This document shows, one piece after another, positions 52,525-62,500 of a stretch of DNA of 64,000 bases. Position 1 is the stretch's first letter, and each line of letters opens with the position of its first letter. The stretch lies in NCBI GenBank assembly GCA_900542505.1, contig UQNV01000004.1, positions 17,516 through 81,515 on the forward strand, given 5' to 3'. This DNA is from an uncultured Alistipes sp. GTDB lineage: Bacteria; Bacteroidota; Bacteroidia; Bacteroidales; Rikenellaceae. The position numbers and the translations under genes are program-made. Under the pieces are notes generated by a model that saw only the letters and a program-made list of their open reading frames with translations, did not search any database and was not told where the DNA came from.

Positions 52525-52539
52525 GGTTGGCAGTTTTTT

Positions 52540-52578
52540 AAAAAAAGGAGGATGCGGCGGCCGAGCGCCGCATCCTCC
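52540..52578 (-). terminator. Terminator of locus C
   Basis: A perfect 12-bp stem (52547-52558 with 52567-52578); on the minus strand it is followed by seven Ts. It closes the locus C operon. Confidence 0.92.
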
Positions 52579-52606
52579 CGGTAGTTGTTCGTTGGCTCCG
52601 GACGGA

Positions 52607-53764
52607 TTACTCCACAACCGGGCACTTGATGTTCTCGAACCAGGTAATCGAACCCTTCGACGATACGGCGTCGTAGCCGTGACCCGTCAGGTCCTTGACC
52701 GTCGAGCCGTCCTCCGACTCATCCAGACGCCAGTAGGCAACCAGACCCTCCGAGTCGGGGCTTACGTAGCACTGGTTGTTCTTCAGCTCGACGCTCGTCA
52801 GCGCGCGGTTCCATACGCGGGCCTCGCTCACGCAGCCGTTCATGTAACGTCCGCGCTCCGAACGGCCGATGTGGAAGCCCTCCATGTAGTCCCAGGCCAG
52901 GTTGATGGCGCTCTTGGTCGAAGAGTCGAGCGTCTGGTCGGCCTCGCCGTTGATATAGAGCGTCAGCTCCGAACCCGTGTCGACAACGGCGATGTGGTAC
53001 CACTGGCCCGTGTTGAAGTGGGTCGACGAGGTTACCGAAGCACCGCGGCCGGCGTACTGCAGCTGGTTCTTGTCGCAGGAGATATCACCGAAGCGGAGCA
53101 GGAAGTTCTCCTCGACGCCGATAACCGAGGCGATGCCCGGGTTCGACGAGGCCGAGTAGAAGCTGTTCATGAAGACGCGGCACTCCATCGTGCAGACGCC
53201 CATGTCGCTCAGCGAGGCGTCGCCCATCATCGACGGTACGGAGAAGTACCACGACTGCTCGAGGTTGACGCACTTGGTGGTGATAATCTGGTTGATGAGC
53301 ACGTACTGCGTCTGCGAGGCGCCGAGGATGCCCATGCCGTTCGACGTGCTGGTGATTTTCAGAGGCACGCAGTAGAGAGCGCCGTCCTCGAAGTCCTCCA
53401 TCGTGGTGATTTCGAAGAGTGCGGAGCTCGACACGTTGCTGCCGGCGCTGATGGTCACCCGGTCGGAGGAGAGCTGATAGCTCCCCTCCGGCAGCATCTT
53501 GTAGGATGCACCGGTCTGTGCGTTGTAGGTATCGACGGCTGCCGGGTCGATGGCCAGCGTGACGTCGACATCGGAGGTCATTTTGCACGACGAGGTCACC
53601 GTGACACCCATCGACGAAGGACCGTCGACGTACATGTTGGTTACGGGAGAGCTCTCCGTGCCGGTGAAGAATACCACGTCGGAGTATTCCAGCGATTTGT
53701 GGCATCCGGTGGCCAGCATCGTGGCGGCCAGAGCCATTGCGGAAAGAATCTTATTGAATTTCAT
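52607..53764 (-). CDS. DUF1735 and LamG-like domain surface lipoprotein (locus C)
   Basis: A 385-residue lipoprotein (LATGC, Cys21). Residues about 25-160 form a DUF1735-like domain with DTYNAQTGASYKMLPEGSYQ. Residues about 170-380 are LamG-like (NTGQWYHIAVVDTGSELTLYI, AYWRLDESEDGSTVKDLTGHG). It is the counterpart of the LamG proteins of loci A and B, but here it comes after, not before, the F5/8C gene. Probable surface glycan-binding protein. The last gene of the main locus C operon. Confidence 0.87.
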   Translation of the reverse strand: MKFNKILSAMALAATMLATGCHKSLEYSDVVFFTGTESSPVTNMYVDGPSSMGVTVTSSCKMTSDVDVTLAIDPAAVDTYNAQTGASYKMLPEGSYQLSSDRVTISAGSNVSSSALFEITTMEDFEDGALYCVPLKITSTSNGMGILGASQTQYVLINQIITTKCVNLEQSWYFSVPSMMGDASLSDMGVCTMECRVFMNSFYSASSNPGIASVIGVEENFLLRFGDISCDKNQLQYAGRGASVTSSTHFNTGQWYHIAVVDTGSELTLYINGEADQTLDSSTKSAINLAWDYMEGFHIGRSERGRYMNGCVSEARVWNRALTSVELKNNQCYVSPDSEGLVAYWRLDESEDGSTVKDLTGHGYDAVSSKGSITWFENIKCPVVE

Positions 53765-53776
53765 GGTTGTGTGCGA

Positions 53777-56456
53777 TTATTTGCTGTAAACATTGAACTC
53801 GGCCGTACCCATGTTGCTGTTGTAGGATGCCGTGATTCGGATATAGCGTATCTTCTGGCTGCCGTAGAGGGCTGCGTGGGCTGCGCCGTCGAGCGTTACG
53901 ATTTGGCCGCTACCCGAGGTTGCAGCACCCAGCTCGCTGTACGTTTCGCCGTTCTCGCTGTACTCGATGAGAATCGTGTGCGGGTGATAGTTCTTGTACC
54001 AGTTGTTATCCTGGCGCGGCAGCAGCGAAACGGCCGTTACGTCGAGCACCTCGCCGAAGTCAATCTTGAAGATTACCGGACCGCCCCACGTGCGGACGTA
54101 GGTGTTGCCGTCACCGTCGAGCAGCGAAGTGTGGTCGTAGCTCTCGTTGTAGAGGTCCGATTCGCCCTCGATGGTCCAACCCGAGCGGTCCTCGACGAGC
54201 GAGCCCTCGATGTCGGCAAGCGTGAAGTTGCTGCGGAAGAGCTCCTCAACGGGCGTTACAATCACGTAAACCACACCGCGGCTCGACGAGGTGATGGCGC
54301 CGCTGGCCGAGAAGGTCACCGGAATCAGGTAGCCGCTCTTGTCGGTCAGCTCCGAGAGGTCGCCCTCGAGCGATACGGCAAACTGCGAGGTGGTCTTGTT
54401 GGCGTTGGCCTCGATGGTGCCGGGGTTGTTGGCAATCTTCACCAGAGCCTCGTCGATGGCCTTGTACGAAGTGCCGTTGGCGCTGTTGTAGGCATCGATG
54501 AGCGAGTTGTCAACCGAAGCCGTCACGGTGTAGCCGCTGGCCGAGAATACCGTCGTGTAGACATCGAATGCTGCGTTGACACCGTTGAACGAGCCGCTCG
54601 GCGTGTGAGCCACGCTGCCGGTCAGTACGTTGTCGCTGCCGCAGAGAGCGTAGAGGGTCGGCTCCTCGCTTTCAATCTGGTATACGTCGATTTCGTTTAC
54701 GGTCTTGTACCAGCTGCTCGACGAGAGGTCAAAGTTGATGCGCAGGTAGCGGGCCTCGATGTAGTTGTAGAAGGATACGTAGTAGTCGCTGCTGCTCCAG
54801 GTCTCGTTGGCCGTTGCCCACTCGTCCGAGGTGGGAGTTCCGGCGGTGAGGTACTCGTTGCCGTCGACGCTGTACTCGAACGAGATGGTCGACAGCGAGC
54901 TGCACGAGAACATGATGCCCGTAACGAGCGTCTTGGACTTCATGTCGATGGTGATGGAGTTGCCTGCCGCGTTATCGAGCGATATGGAGGAACCGGTATC
55001 ACCGTCGAAGAGGTTGGCGTAATCCTGGCAGTCGGCCGTCCAGCTGCTGCGTCCGCCTGCGGGGAAGCCCACCATGTCGGCCGAGGATTCAATCGGGCGG
55101 ATGACGTTGGTTTCGGTCTTGACCAGCAGGTAAACCACGCCGCGGCTCTCGCTGGCGGCGGCAGACGACGAGCTGAGTTTGATGGCGGCCAAGTAGCCCT
55201 GGGTTGCGGTCAGCTTCGACAGGTCACCCGTCAGTGCAACGGTGGCCTCATCATCCGATTTGTTCTCGTTAGCGGCAATCTGCAGCGTCGAGTTGGTCAG
55301 CTGAACGTACTCCGAAGGCAGTACCTCGTAGGTGGTTCCGTTGGCCTCGTTGTAGGCAGCCACGAGCGACTCGTCGAAGGTCAGCGTTGCCGAGTAACCG
55401 CTCTCCGAAGGATGGGTGGTGTAGACGCTGAAGGCACCCTCGAATTCGGCCGTCGAACCGATGGGACGGTGAACAACCTTGCCGCTGATGAGGTTCTCGT
55501 TGCCTACGATGGTGTAGAGGGTCGGCTCCTCGCTGTCAATCTTGTAGATGTTGACCTCGGCGAGTGCAATCTCCGACGTGGGGGTCAGTCGCAGGTAGCG
55601 GGCCTCGAAGTAGTCGTAGAAGGCCACGTAGGTCTGCGAGTTGTCCGTCACATACTCACCGCTCATGGGCGTACCGGCCTGCGAGTAGGTCTCGCCGTCG
55701 AGGCTGTACTCGATGGAGATGGGGATGTTGGCGTTCCAGGAACCCACGCAGAGACCCGTCACCAGCTGCGTCTCCTTCATGTCGATGGTCGTGGGCTTCC
55801 GCCGGGCAGCGTACCCGACGTGTAGCTGTTGCCGTCGAAGAGATAGGAGTAGTTGCTGCAGTCGGCGCTCCACTGCGAGCGGCCCGTTGCGGGGAAGCCC
55901 ACCATGTCGTCAGCCGACTCGATGGTGCGGATGAGGTTCACCTCGGTCTCAACGGCCACGTAAACCGTACCGAGCTCCTCGCTCGAGCTCATGCTGTTCG
56001 ACGTGATGCGCAGCGGAGCCAGGTAGCGGCGTGCGGTGAGCAGCGAGAGGTCGCCCGTCAGCGAGACGGTAATCGAGTCAATCGAGCTCTGTGCGTTCTC
56101 GGGAGCGTCAGCGTGGCGTTCTCCAGCAGGAGGTACTCCTCGGGCAGCACCTCGTAGGTGGTGCCGTTGGTCTCGTTGTACTCCTCTACGAGCGAGCCGT
56201 CGTAGGCGAACGTGGCCTTCATGTCGCCGTGCTGCGTGGTATTGCTGCGCACGGGGAACTTGGCCGAGAATTCGCCCGTCGAGCCGGTGGGGCGATGCTT
56301 GACCTGAACCGTGTAGAGGTTATTGTCTCCGGTCTGGGTGTATATCAGCTTGTCGGGAGCGCCGATGGTCGTCTGGAATTCTTCGAACTCCTCGCAGCCG
56401 GCCAGCAGCAGAACTCCCGAGAGAGCTGCAAGGCTATATTTAGCGATTCTTTTCAT
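53777..56456 (-). pseudogene. Triple DUF1735-F5/8C module lipoprotein with two frameshifts (locus C)
   Basis: A lipoprotein (LLAGCEEF) with about 893 residues if repaired. Starting at 56456, the frame fails near 56100-56104 (a C-run that should read CCCGAG-like) and again near 55798-55803 (GGCGG-AAG). Each site lacks one base, and the length is two short of a multiple of three. The repaired protein has three similar modules of about 270-290 residues, each a DUF1735 domain then an F5/8C domain. Repeated joints read DSEEPTLYTIVGNEN and ESEEPTLYALCGSDN. The large remainder (53777-55873) is intact. It either no longer works or the frameshifts are sequence errors. Confidence 0.82.
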
Positions 56457-56474
56457 GGTTCATTCGGTTTAGGG

Positions 56475-57436
56475 TTATTTGATGATGGCCGGATTCTGCA
56501 GCTGAATGGCGCGGCGCAGGTGGCCGTAGGGCATCTCCTTGTCGGCGCCCGAGTCGTTGGTGTTGTAGTCGCGCTGGCCGTGGAAAGCACCGAAACCGCC
56601 CTTGCGACCGCCCGACGAGGGCTGGAACGCAGCCTGCTGCTCCATGTTGCCGCCCGTTGCCCAGTTGTCACCGATATTCTCGGCGAAGACCTGCTTCTCG
56701 TTGGGCCAGCCGGCGTCGAACGAGTAGTCCGAGATGGTGGTGTTGTAGGCCTGACGCACCTTCAGGTTGGTGTAGGGCTCACACTCGGTGGGAGGAACTT
56801 GTCCGTAGTGGTCGATGATGAGCAGCTTGGTGGGGTCGGCACCCTGCGGGCCGATGAACAGGCCAAGATACTTGATGAAGGTGGTCATGCGGTCGCCCGA
56901 CAGGGGGCACCTTCCGGCTCGTAGTCCAGGTCGATACCGTCGAGGTTGTTGTCCCACATCTCGTTGAGCAGCTTGTTGCCGAACAGTACGCACCAGTCGG
57001 GATATACACCCTCGGGGTCGATGGTCGTCGTGTCGTTGTAGACATCATCCGACGTAATGCCCAGCTCCTCGAGGAAGTTCATGATGCGGATGATGGTCAC
57101 CGATACGATTTTCGTACCCTTCTTGTTGCGCATCTCCCACATCTCCTTGTAGTCGAGCGTTCCCTTCTTGGGAATACCGCCCCAGAGCGATACGATGTCG
57201 ACGCTGTCGGGAATGCCGGCGAAGCGGTAGGCCGGCGACGAGGGTACGCCGTAGTCGGCGAACCACAGGTAGCAAATCGAGTGGTCGCTCTCCTTGTAGG
57301 CGCGCAGGTTGGCGTAGTACTCTTCGCTGTACTGGTAGGCCGGTTGCAGGTTGAGCGGCTCGGCGTCGGTGTCGCAAGCGACAAATCCGGTGATGGCGGC
57401 TGCGGCTGCAAGCAGGCTTATGATGGTCTTTTTCAT
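56475..57436 (-). pseudogene. GH18 endoglycosidase-like lipoprotein with one frameshift (locus C)
   Basis: A GH18 protein of about 320 residues if repaired, with lipoprotein signal GFVAC (Cys21). The catalytic DGIDLDYE is at residues 166-173, in the intact part. The frame breaks just after it, at a run of five G (plus strand 56903-56907), where one more base would join EPEGAP to LSGDRMTTFIKYLG. The rest, ending AIQLQNPAIIK, matches the end of the loci A and B enzymes. It is more diverged than those two and lacks their FWGWVDGDQ segment. As read, the product would lose half the barrel. Confidence 0.82.
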
Positions 57437-57467
57437 GATTCGGTTGTTTTTTGTATTTCAGGTTGGT

Positions 57468-58934
57468 TTACAGTCTCGGGTTCTTGTCCCACCATACGTT
57501 GGTACCGCCGTTGTCGCCCGTGGGGTTCGACGACTCGCTGTTGAGCGTAGCCGTGGCGGCCGCTACGGCCTGGGCGTTGGTGCTGTACTCGGTCGAGGGG
57601 AAGTTCAGACGACGAATCTGCTTCTGGGTGTCGATTTTGCCACCGCTGTTGTTGACCACAACGGGCAGGATGCGCGGATATCCCGTGCGACGGAACTCCG
57701 ACCATGCCTCCTGTCCTTCGGGGAACATGGCGATGTACTCCTCGGCACCGCTGACGCCCAGCGTCGAGAACGAGGTGCGGATACCCTCCTCGTAGTAGGT
57801 GCGGGCGTTATCCTCCGAACCCCAGCGCAGCTCGTACTCGGCGCGCAGGAACCACGCCTCGGCAGGGGTCATCCAGAGCAGGTTGTCGTTGTTCGTGCAG
57901 TTGACGCGCGAGAGCTCGGCCGAGCTTGCGTAGGCAGCCGTCGGGTTGATGCCGTTGCGCACGCCGTGGTATTCGCCCGAAGCGGTGGCCACGAAGTACT
58001 TGCTGCGGCGCGGGTCGCCGTAACCGTTCATGTAGGCCTCGATGGTGGCGCCGATGCGCGAGTCGTCGAAGCTGTACTGAATCATGTAGAGGGGATACTC
58101 CCACGTACCGATGGCGGGCTTCTTGAGCTCGGCCAGGTCGGCAGCCGAAGTCATCAGGCCGACGGGGTTGCTCAGAGCGGCCTCGGCCTGGGTCTGTGCC
58201 AGCGCAGCGTCGGCATAGACCACGCGCAGGGCCAGACGCAGACGCAGCGTGTTGGCGAACTTAATCCAGTTGCCCACGTTGCCTGCGAAGACGTTGTCGT
58301 AGTCCTCGAGCTTCTTGGTGTCGGGCTGTCCCTGGTAGAAGGTGGTCAGCGTCGCGATGGCGGCGTCGAGCTCCTCGAAGAAACGGTTGTAGACATCCTT
58401 CTGGGAATCGTAGCTCTGGTTGATGCTGCCGCTCGAGAGGTCCAGATAGGGAATCGGGCCGTAGGTGTCCGTCACGCGGTGCATGGCGGCCACCTTCACG
58501 ATGTCGGCCATGGCTACCTCCTCGGGGAACTCCTCACGCTGCGGGTCGAGCTGGTTCCATGCGCTGATGACGCGCGTATAGGCGTCGTTGAACATGCTGT
58601 TGTACCACTCCTTGGCCGTGATGTTGTAGAGGTTGTTGCCCGTGAAGCTGGCGTTGATGACGCCCGTGTATCCGGCGAAGATGTTGCCGGCGAGGTCCTC
58701 GATGACCTGGTAGTTGGCGCTTCCGTACTCTTCGTCGCCGACCAGCTGGAACGAGGGAATGACGTTCTTGGTCATCTGCGAGAAGGCCGAACCCGTCGAG
58801 AGGTTGTCCCACGAGAGCATTTCGTCGGTCGCCTGGTCGGGATTGGTGTTCTTGTTCATGAAATCGCTCGTGCAGGCCGCCGACGTGAGCAGTCCGGCCA
58901 TAGCGGCGATTCGTATGCTGTTAGCAATTTTCAT
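57468..58934 (-). CDS. SusD/RagB-like nutrient-binding lipoprotein (locus C)
   Basis: A 488-residue SusD-family lipoprotein (SAACTSDF, Cys21). Family elements are DTYGPIPYLDLSSGSI, YMNGYGDPRRSKYF and AWSEFRRTGYPRILPVV. It lies 31 bases upstream of the GH18 gene and 18 bases after susC, so the group is one operon. It should bind the glycan at the mouth of the SusC channel. Intact, unlike the two genes that follow it. Confidence 0.93.
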   Translation of the reverse strand: MKIANSIRIAAMAGLLTSAACTSDFMNKNTNPDQATDEMLSWDNLSTGSAFSQMTKNVIPSFQLVGDEEYGSANYQVIEDLAGNIFAGYTGVINASFTGNNLYNITAKEWYNSMFNDAYTRVISAWNQLDPQREEFPEEVAMADIVKVAAMHRVTDTYGPIPYLDLSSGSINQSYDSQKDVYNRFFEELDAAIATLTTFYQGQPDTKKLEDYDNVFAGNVGNWIKFANTLRLRLALRVVYADAALAQTQAEAALSNPVGLMTSAADLAELKKPAIGTWEYPLYMIQYSFDDSRIGATIEAYMNGYGDPRRSKYFVATASGEYHGVRNGINPTAAYASSAELSRVNCTNNDNLLWMTPAEAWFLRAEYELRWGSEDNARTYYEEGIRTSFSTLGVSGAEEYIAMFPEGQEAWSEFRRTGYPRILPVVVNNSGGKIDTQKQIRRLNFPSTEYSTNAQAVAAATATLNSESSNPTGDNGGTNVWWDKNPRL

Positions 58935-58952
58935 AATGCTCAGTGATTGAAG

Positions 58953-61900
58953 TTAGAAGGTTACTTTTACCGAAAAACCGAGGTTACGCGTGCTCGGCTG
59001 CATGAAGTAGTCGATACCCGAAGAGTAGGTTCCCGTTCCGGCGACCGATTCGGGGTCGAACGGAGCCTTGCAGTAGAGCATCCAGAGGTTGCGGCCCACG
59101 AACGAGACGTTGAGCTTCTTAATCCACTTGCACCACTTCTGAACCGGGATGTCGTAGCCGAGCGTCAGCTCGCCCAGACGGACGTTGGTCATCGAGTATA
59201 CGTACATCGAACCGATGGCGTCGGCACCGTTGCCGCCGATGGTCTGGTAGAAGCTCTCGGCCGGGATGCGCTGTCCGTTGACCAGAGCGCCGCCGTTGTC
59301 GCGGTCGATGGCCGTGCGCTCCGATACGCCGAAGTAGTCCATCGTGGCCTGGGTGAGCGATACGCCCACACCGCCTACGCGTGCGTTGAACATGAAGGCG
59401 AGCGAGAGGCCCTTCCAGCGGAATTCGTTGCGCCACGAAAGCGTGTAGCTCGGGTTGCTGTTACCGGCGTAAATCCAGTTGTCCTTGTCGGGAGCGACGG
59501 TGCTACCGGTAGGCGATACCCAAATCATGCCGTGTTCGTCGGTCTTGAGCGTGTTGACGTAGATGTCGCCAATCTGGCCGCCCTCACGCAGCACCATCTT
59601 CACGCCCGAGGTACCGCCCATGACCATCGAGTCCTGCGAGATGACCGTGCCGTTCGACAGACGGTAGGAGTCGAGCATGTTGACCACCTTGTTGCGGTTG
59701 CGCGAGTAGACGACGTTCGAGGTCCACTCCACGGGACCGAGGTTCTGGTTCAACTCGGCCGAAAGCTCGATACCCTTGTTGTCCACGCGACCGGCGTTGA
59801 CGTAGAGGCTGCTGTAGGTCGAGGTCGAGGAGATGTCGGGGTTGAAGACCTGGTTGTAGGTGCGCGAGTTGTAGTAGGTTGCACCCAGAATAAGTTTGTT
59901 GCCCCACAGACGGACGTCGGCACCGATTTCCCACGACTTGGTACGCTCGGGCTGGAAGTCATCCGACGTAAGGTAGGTCGAGGTCTGCGGCACACCGTCC
60001 GAAACGGGATAGGTCGGGATGGTAATCCAGCGCATCGGGGCGTTACCTACCTCGGCATACGAAGCACGGATTTTGGCGTAGGAGAGCACCTTCGACTTGA
60101 TGCCGAACAGGTCGGTCAGCACGGCCGAAACACCGACCGAGGGGTAGAACATCGACATGTTGGCGGTGTTGGCCAGGGCCGTGGTCCAGTCCTCACGGGC
60201 CGTCACATCGAGGAAGAGCATGTTCTTGTAGCCAATCTGCGCGGTGGCGAAAATCGACTGCGTCTGGTCGTTGATGGTCTCCTTGGCCAGGCTCTTGTTG
60301 GTGGTCATGTTGGCCAGCGTGAAGAGGTTGGGCACACCCGTCAGGTCGCCGCCCAGCAGCGTTGCGCGGTGCTTGTAGTCCTCAATCGAGGCACCGAGCG
60401 TTACGTTGAGCGAAATCTTGTCGTCGGCAAACGTCTTGTGGATGTTGGCCAGCACGTCGGCGTAGCGCTGCATGGTGGTGTAGTGGTTGTTGTAGTAGCG
60501 GCCCTTGTCGCCTGCGAACAGACCGAGCGTCGAGGCGTAGTTGCGCTGCTCGGAGAGCATGTTGGTGTAGTCGATGCGGGCGCGGCCGGTCACGTCGAGC
60601 CAGTCGGTGATGTCGTACTTGAGCGAGGTGCCGAAGAGGAAACGGTCCTTGCCCGTGTTGAACATGTTGCGGTTGGTAATCCAGTAGGGGTTCTGCATCT
60701 GGAGGCTCTGCGAACCCCACGGCCAGTACTGTACGGGGAAGTTGCGCGAAGCGTCGTAGCGCTCATAGACGGCATACTTGTTGATGTCGTCGCTCGGCGA
60801 CATGAGGTAGACCGGAATCATCGGGTTGTAGTACTGACCCGACGAGAGCATGTTCTGCTCGTTGATGTTCATGTACATGCCCAGCACGCTCAGATGCATG
60901 CGGTCCTTGAGGAACGACGAGGAGTGGTTGGCCGTGAAGTTGTAGCGGTTGTACTCGTTGTTGGGGATGATACCCTCGGCCGTTACGACGCCAGCCGAGA
61001 TGTAGGTCTGGCTGCGCTCGCCGCCGAACGAAACGCTCAGCGAGTTGGAGGTGTTGTAACCCGTCTGGAAGAAGTCCACGGGATTCCACGACGAAGGCTT
61101 CGAGAGCTTCGAGCCCCACGAAGCGTAATAGCCGTCCTTGGCACCGTAGGTGTTCTGGAAGGCGGGCGTCACGAAGGGCGACATGAAGGTGGTGTTGTTG
61201 CTGTAGTTGACCGAAAGGCCCTTCTCGCCGGTGCGCGTGGTGAGCATCAGCACGCCGTTGGCGGCCTGCGAACCGTAGAGCGCTGCAGCCGAGGGACCCG
61301 TCAGAGCCGACATCGAGGCGATATCGTCGGGGTTGAAGTTCGAGATACCGTCACCCGTCAGGTTGCTCTCACGCATGATGGTGAAGCTGTCGCCGGGGTT
61401 GGTGAGCGAAAGCGACGGAAGGGGAATACCGTCGAGCACGTAGAGTGCGTTGTTGTTGCCCGAGATGGACTTCGAACCACGCATGACCACCTTCGTCTCA
61501 CCGCCGACACCGGCAGCGCTGGCGTTGACCGTCACACCGGCGATACGTCCCGAAAGGCTGTTGACCATGTTGGCGTCGCGCGTCTTGAAGACGTCGTCCG
61601 TGAGGTTCTGGACGTTGTACGAAACGGCGCGCTCCGAGCGCTTGATACCGAGGGCCGTTACGACGACGGCCTCAATCTGCTGGTCATCCTCCTCGAGCGT
61701 GATGTCGAGCATCGTGCGGTTGTTGACCGGGATGCTCAGCGAACGGTAGCCGATGAACGAGATGTCGAGCGTCGACTGTGCCAGGGCATCGGAGTAGGGA
61801 AACGAGAAGGTTCCGTCGATGCCCGAGGTGGTACCCTGCATCGAACCCGAAATCATCACCGTTGCACCGATGACGGGCTGTCCCTTCTTGTCGAGGATAC

Positions 61901-62276
61901 GGCCGACGAGTTCGTGCGACTTGGGGGTCTGAGCCTTCTGGCGGGTCGAAAGGATGATGCTCTTGTCGTCGATGGAGTAGGTCACGTTGGTGCCCTGGAA
62001 GAGCTTGTCGAGCGTTGTGCGGATGTTCTCGTTCGAAACCGAGAGCGTCACGTTGCGGCTCAGGGGAATATCCTTCGTGTTGTAGAAGAAGGTGTATCCG
62101 CTCTGGCTCTCAATCTGCTTCATGACCGTCGAAACGGGCGTGTCGGTAACCTGAAGCGTGATGGTTTTCTCTTGTGCGGGTGTTTGTGCCTGCGCGGGGA
62201 AAGCTGCGAATGCAAGCGTCAGACTCAACGCCAAAGCAAGCGTTCTGGCTGCACGGAACAATCCGTTCACGGACAT
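58953..62276 (-). CDS. SusC/RagA transporter with STN signalling domain (locus C)
   Basis: A 1107-residue TonB-dependent transporter. After the signal peptide (ending near FPAQAQT) comes an STN/secretin-N domain (TLQVTDTPVSTVMKQIESQ to about residue 110) that contacts an anti-sigma factor. It is followed by a carboxypeptidase-like domain (GRILDKKGQPVIGATVMI), a plug with GSKSISGNNNALYVLDGIP, and a barrel ending in Phe (NLGFSVKVTF). The STN domain is absent from the locus B SusC, so only locus C is wired for FecR-type induction. The start ATG is 15 bases after a run of nine G on the coding strand. Confidence 0.95.
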   Translation of the reverse strand: MSVNGLFRAARTLALALSLTLAFAAFPAQAQTPAQEKTITLQVTDTPVSTVMKQIESQSGYTFFYNTKDIPLSRNVTLSVSNENIRTTLDKLFQGTNVTYSIDDKSIILSTRQKAQTPKSHELVGRILDKKGQPVIGATVMISGSMQGTTSGIDGTFSFPYSDALAQSTLDISFIGYRSLSIPVNNRTMLDITLEEDDQQIEAVVVTALGIKRSERAVSYNVQNLTDDVFKTRDANMVNSLSGRIAGVTVNASAAGVGGETKVVMRGSKSISGNNNALYVLDGIPLPSLSLTNPGDSFTIMRESNLTGDGISNFNPDDIASMSALTGPSAAALYGSQAANGVLMLTTRTGEKGLSVNYSNNTTFMSPFVTPAFQNTYGAKDGYYASWGSKLSKPSSWNPVDFFQTGYNTSNSLSVSFGGERSQTYISAGVVTAEGIIPNNEYNRYNFTANHSSSFLKDRMHLSVLGMYMNINEQNMLSSGQYYNPMIPVYLMSPSDDINKYAVYERYDASRNFPVQYWPWGSQSLQMQNPYWITNRNMFNTGKDRFLFGTSLKYDITDWLDVTGRARIDYTNMLSEQRNYASTLGLFAGDKGRYYNNHYTTMQRYADVLANIHKTFADDKISLNVTLGASIEDYKHRATLLGGDLTGVPNLFTLANMTTNKSLAKETINDQTQSIFATAQIGYKNMLFLDVTAREDWTTALANTANMSMFYPSVGVSAVLTDLFGIKSKVLSYAKIRASYAEVGNAPMRWITIPTYPVSDGVPQTSTYLTSDDFQPERTKSWEIGADVRLWGNKLILGATYYNSRTYNQVFNPDISSTSTYSSLYVNAGRVDNKGIELSAELNQNLGPVEWTSNVVYSRNRNKVVNMLDSYRLSNGTVISQDSMVMGGTSGVKMVLREGGQIGDIYVNTLKTDEHGMIWVSPTGSTVAPDKDNWIYAGNSNPSYTLSWRNEFRWKGLSLAFMFNARVGGVGVSLTQATMDYFGVSERTAIDRDNGGALVNGQRIPAESFYQTIGGNGADAIGSMYVYSMTNVRLGELTLGYDIPVQKWCKWIKKLNVSFVGRNLWMLYCKAPFDPESVAGTGTYSSGIDYFMQPSTRNLGFSVKVTF

Positions 62277-62290
62277 GCGTTCACAATTTT

Positions 62291-62299
62291 CCCCCCCCC
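62291..62299 (-). repeat. Homopolymer of nine G just upstream of the locus C susC start
   Basis: On the plus strand about nine C. On the coding strand the G-run ends about 14 bases before the ATG, where a ribosome-binding site would be. Length changes could alter translation; the exact count should be checked on reads. Confidence 0.6.
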
Positions 62300-62395
62300 A
62301 TAATTTGGGTGGAAAAAATTTTTTTCATAAGTTTGTAAGAATTGATTTTAGGGTTAGTCCGGTCCTCGGGTGGGCCGGATGGTCTTGCGATTCGA

Positions 62396-62427
62396 CAAGC
62401 GGGAAGACGGGCAGGTCTTTCCGCTTG
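62396..62427. terminator. Hairpin between fecR and susC (locus C)
   Basis: CAAGCGGGAAGAC (62396-62408) pairs with GTCTTTCCGCTTG (62415-62427), with one G-T pair. A T-run follows on the plus strand, not the minus, so it would stop plus-strand transcripts or act as an RNA structure in the susC leader. Confidence 0.4.
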
Positions 62428-62500
62428 TGTTTTTTGGGGTTGGGCTATGTCTGTTTCATAGTAGTAGGTGAGGTTTTAGGTTGTTGTAAGTTTGTGGTTA

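Noticed and set aside
52523..55825. A 1100-codon open frame on the plus strand
   Set aside because: It runs antisense to the locus C lipoprotein genes and has their mirrored composition. High third-position GC leaves long open antisense frames in this genome.
58947..62303. A 1118-codon open frame on the plus strand
   Set aside because: Antisense to the locus C susC; no signal peptide, no domain and Arg/Val/Gly-rich composition.
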